Below are positions 63,215 through 64,000 of a DNA stretch of 64,000 nt, piece by piece (the stretch's first letter is position 1; the number at the start of each line of letters is the position of its first letter). The translations under genes and the position numbers were made by a program. The notes beneath the pieces are model-generated. The model was not told where the DNA came from, made no database searches, and saw only the letters and a program-made list of their open reading frames with translations. This DNA comes from Candidozyma auris (Eukaryota > Ascomycota > Pichiomycetes > Serinales > Metschnikowiaceae), in contig NC_072813.1 in the NCBI RefSeq assembly GCF_003013715.1, forward strand, positions 1,488,001-1,552,000. The letters are read 5' to 3'.

Positions 63215-64000
63215 GCTAGAGTGTAAGATGGGCAATGGGGGAAAGAAACAAAAAAAAAAGGAGAAGTGAGGAAGGGAAGTGAGAAATTCAATGTATATAT
63301 AGGCGCATGGGTGTGAGAAGGCCGGTTGACAATCGGCCGGTCGCGCCTGCATCGAGCACCACGGAGTCCACTCCGAGACCCCGGTAAGTTGAGACTTTGA
63401 GTGGCATTTCGGGAAATTTGAATACATCATCATGTTCTAAGAAGCCGACTCTGTACACATCCCAACTTTCAGAAAATTCCCATCAAGGTTTTGTCATAAT
63501 CCAGTGCACTCTTTTTAGGGCCACCCTCGGAATGCGCTTAGCAAGGCTCACCTCATCCCTATTAACCGGCGCTTTTTTTCTCTCTCAGTTGAGCACCTCA
63601 TCTGATGCCACTAGTCAGATGACGACACCGAAATTGACACATGAGTAAAGCCGTTGAGTTGGGTGATGTAGGCATAAACATGCGGGCAACCGAGTGGGGT
63701 GGTTTCGTTTTTGCACGAGCAATTTGAGAGATACTGAGGGAAATTAAGGTAGAGGGTTGATGAAGATAGGTGGTAGGAAGAATATTGGCTGCAAACGGTT
63801 CATGTATGTGGAGTGTACTCCAGAGCGATGAATAACGGCAAGGCTTGTAGATTTGGGCAAAAAAGGTGCTCGTTATGTGTCAATTGAGGCTTAAAGTTGT
63901 GAATATTTCTACTTTACTCTAAGACACTCAATGTTACTGTTGGCGATTAGGTTACTGGTGTTTTTGTGCCATGGTTAGGTTACTGAGGTTGTCTGTGGAT
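63215..64000. other. CDC19 promoter and window end
   Basis: About 790 bp. TATATATA at 63294-63301 (minus-strand promoter), about 80 nt before the ATG, with an A-rich run just before the gene. No gene recognised to the window edge. Confidence 0.65.

Noticed and set aside
63215..63433. 73-residue N-terminal extension of pyruvate kinase from an upstream ATG
   Set aside because: It would run through the TATA box and promoter; composition is unlike the enzyme and no pyruvate kinase has it.

Overview
The window is nuclear DNA of a budding yeast. It has dense, mostly intronless genes for core eukaryotic functions, short promoters with TATA boxes, and two very small spliceosomal introns with GTATGT donors. 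Several sites point to the CUG-Ser1 (CTG) clade. A CTG codon sits in OLE1 where Ole1 proteins carry serine, two CTG codons sit inside a serine run of an acidic protein, and the TEF1 upstream region carries the Cbf1/Tbf1 pair typical of Candida translation genes. The moderate GC content and sequence flavour suggest a Metschnikowiaceae-like yeast (Clavispora, Metschnikowia, C. auris relatives), but the species is inference only.

Layout, left to right. GCV2 (minus, 3' end cut by the window edge), TEF1 (minus) and SDS24 (minus) are followed by a 3.9 kb non-coding stretch with tandem repeats. Then come OLE1 (plus), a 53-codon membrane-protein gene (plus), spliced GRD19/SNX3 (plus), an alcohol dehydrogenase (plus), TKL1 (minus) and OPY2 (minus). 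A run of minus-strand genes follows: NOT5, spliced LTP1, MED15, DIP2, a phospholipase B and a very acidic protein with a split alpha-crystallin domain. The plus strand then carries the U2 snRNA gene, SSY1, DCK1, ACP1, SDS22, a small heat-shock protein and an acyl-CoA oxidase. The window ends with GCD7 (minus), MED1 (plus), COQ5 (minus) and CDC19 pyruvate kinase (minus).

The genes do not form one pathway, as is normal for yeast. Themes are central carbon and lipid metabolism (GCV2, OLE1, ADH, TKL1, POX, CDC19, COQ5, ACP1), transcription and mRNA control (MED15, MED1, NOT5), translation and ribosome biogenesis (TEF1, GCD7, DIP2), signalling (OPY2, SSY1, DCK1, SDS22, LTP1) and splicing (U2).

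The most unusual item is the 630-codon acidic protein at 38172-40064. Its C-terminal alpha-crystallin-like domain is split by about 120 residues of Glu/Asp/Ser, and its promoter carries PAC and RRPE-like motifs like those in front of the ribosome-biogenesis gene DIP2. This suggests a nucleolar or ribosome-assembly chaperone. Other points of note are a compact U2 snRNA of about 190 nt, 47-49 nt introns with the branch point only 5-6 nt from the 3' splice site, and a zinc-response-like site plus strong TATA about 0.84 kb upstream of the ADH start codon. No mobile elements, tRNAs or CRISPR arrays were seen.
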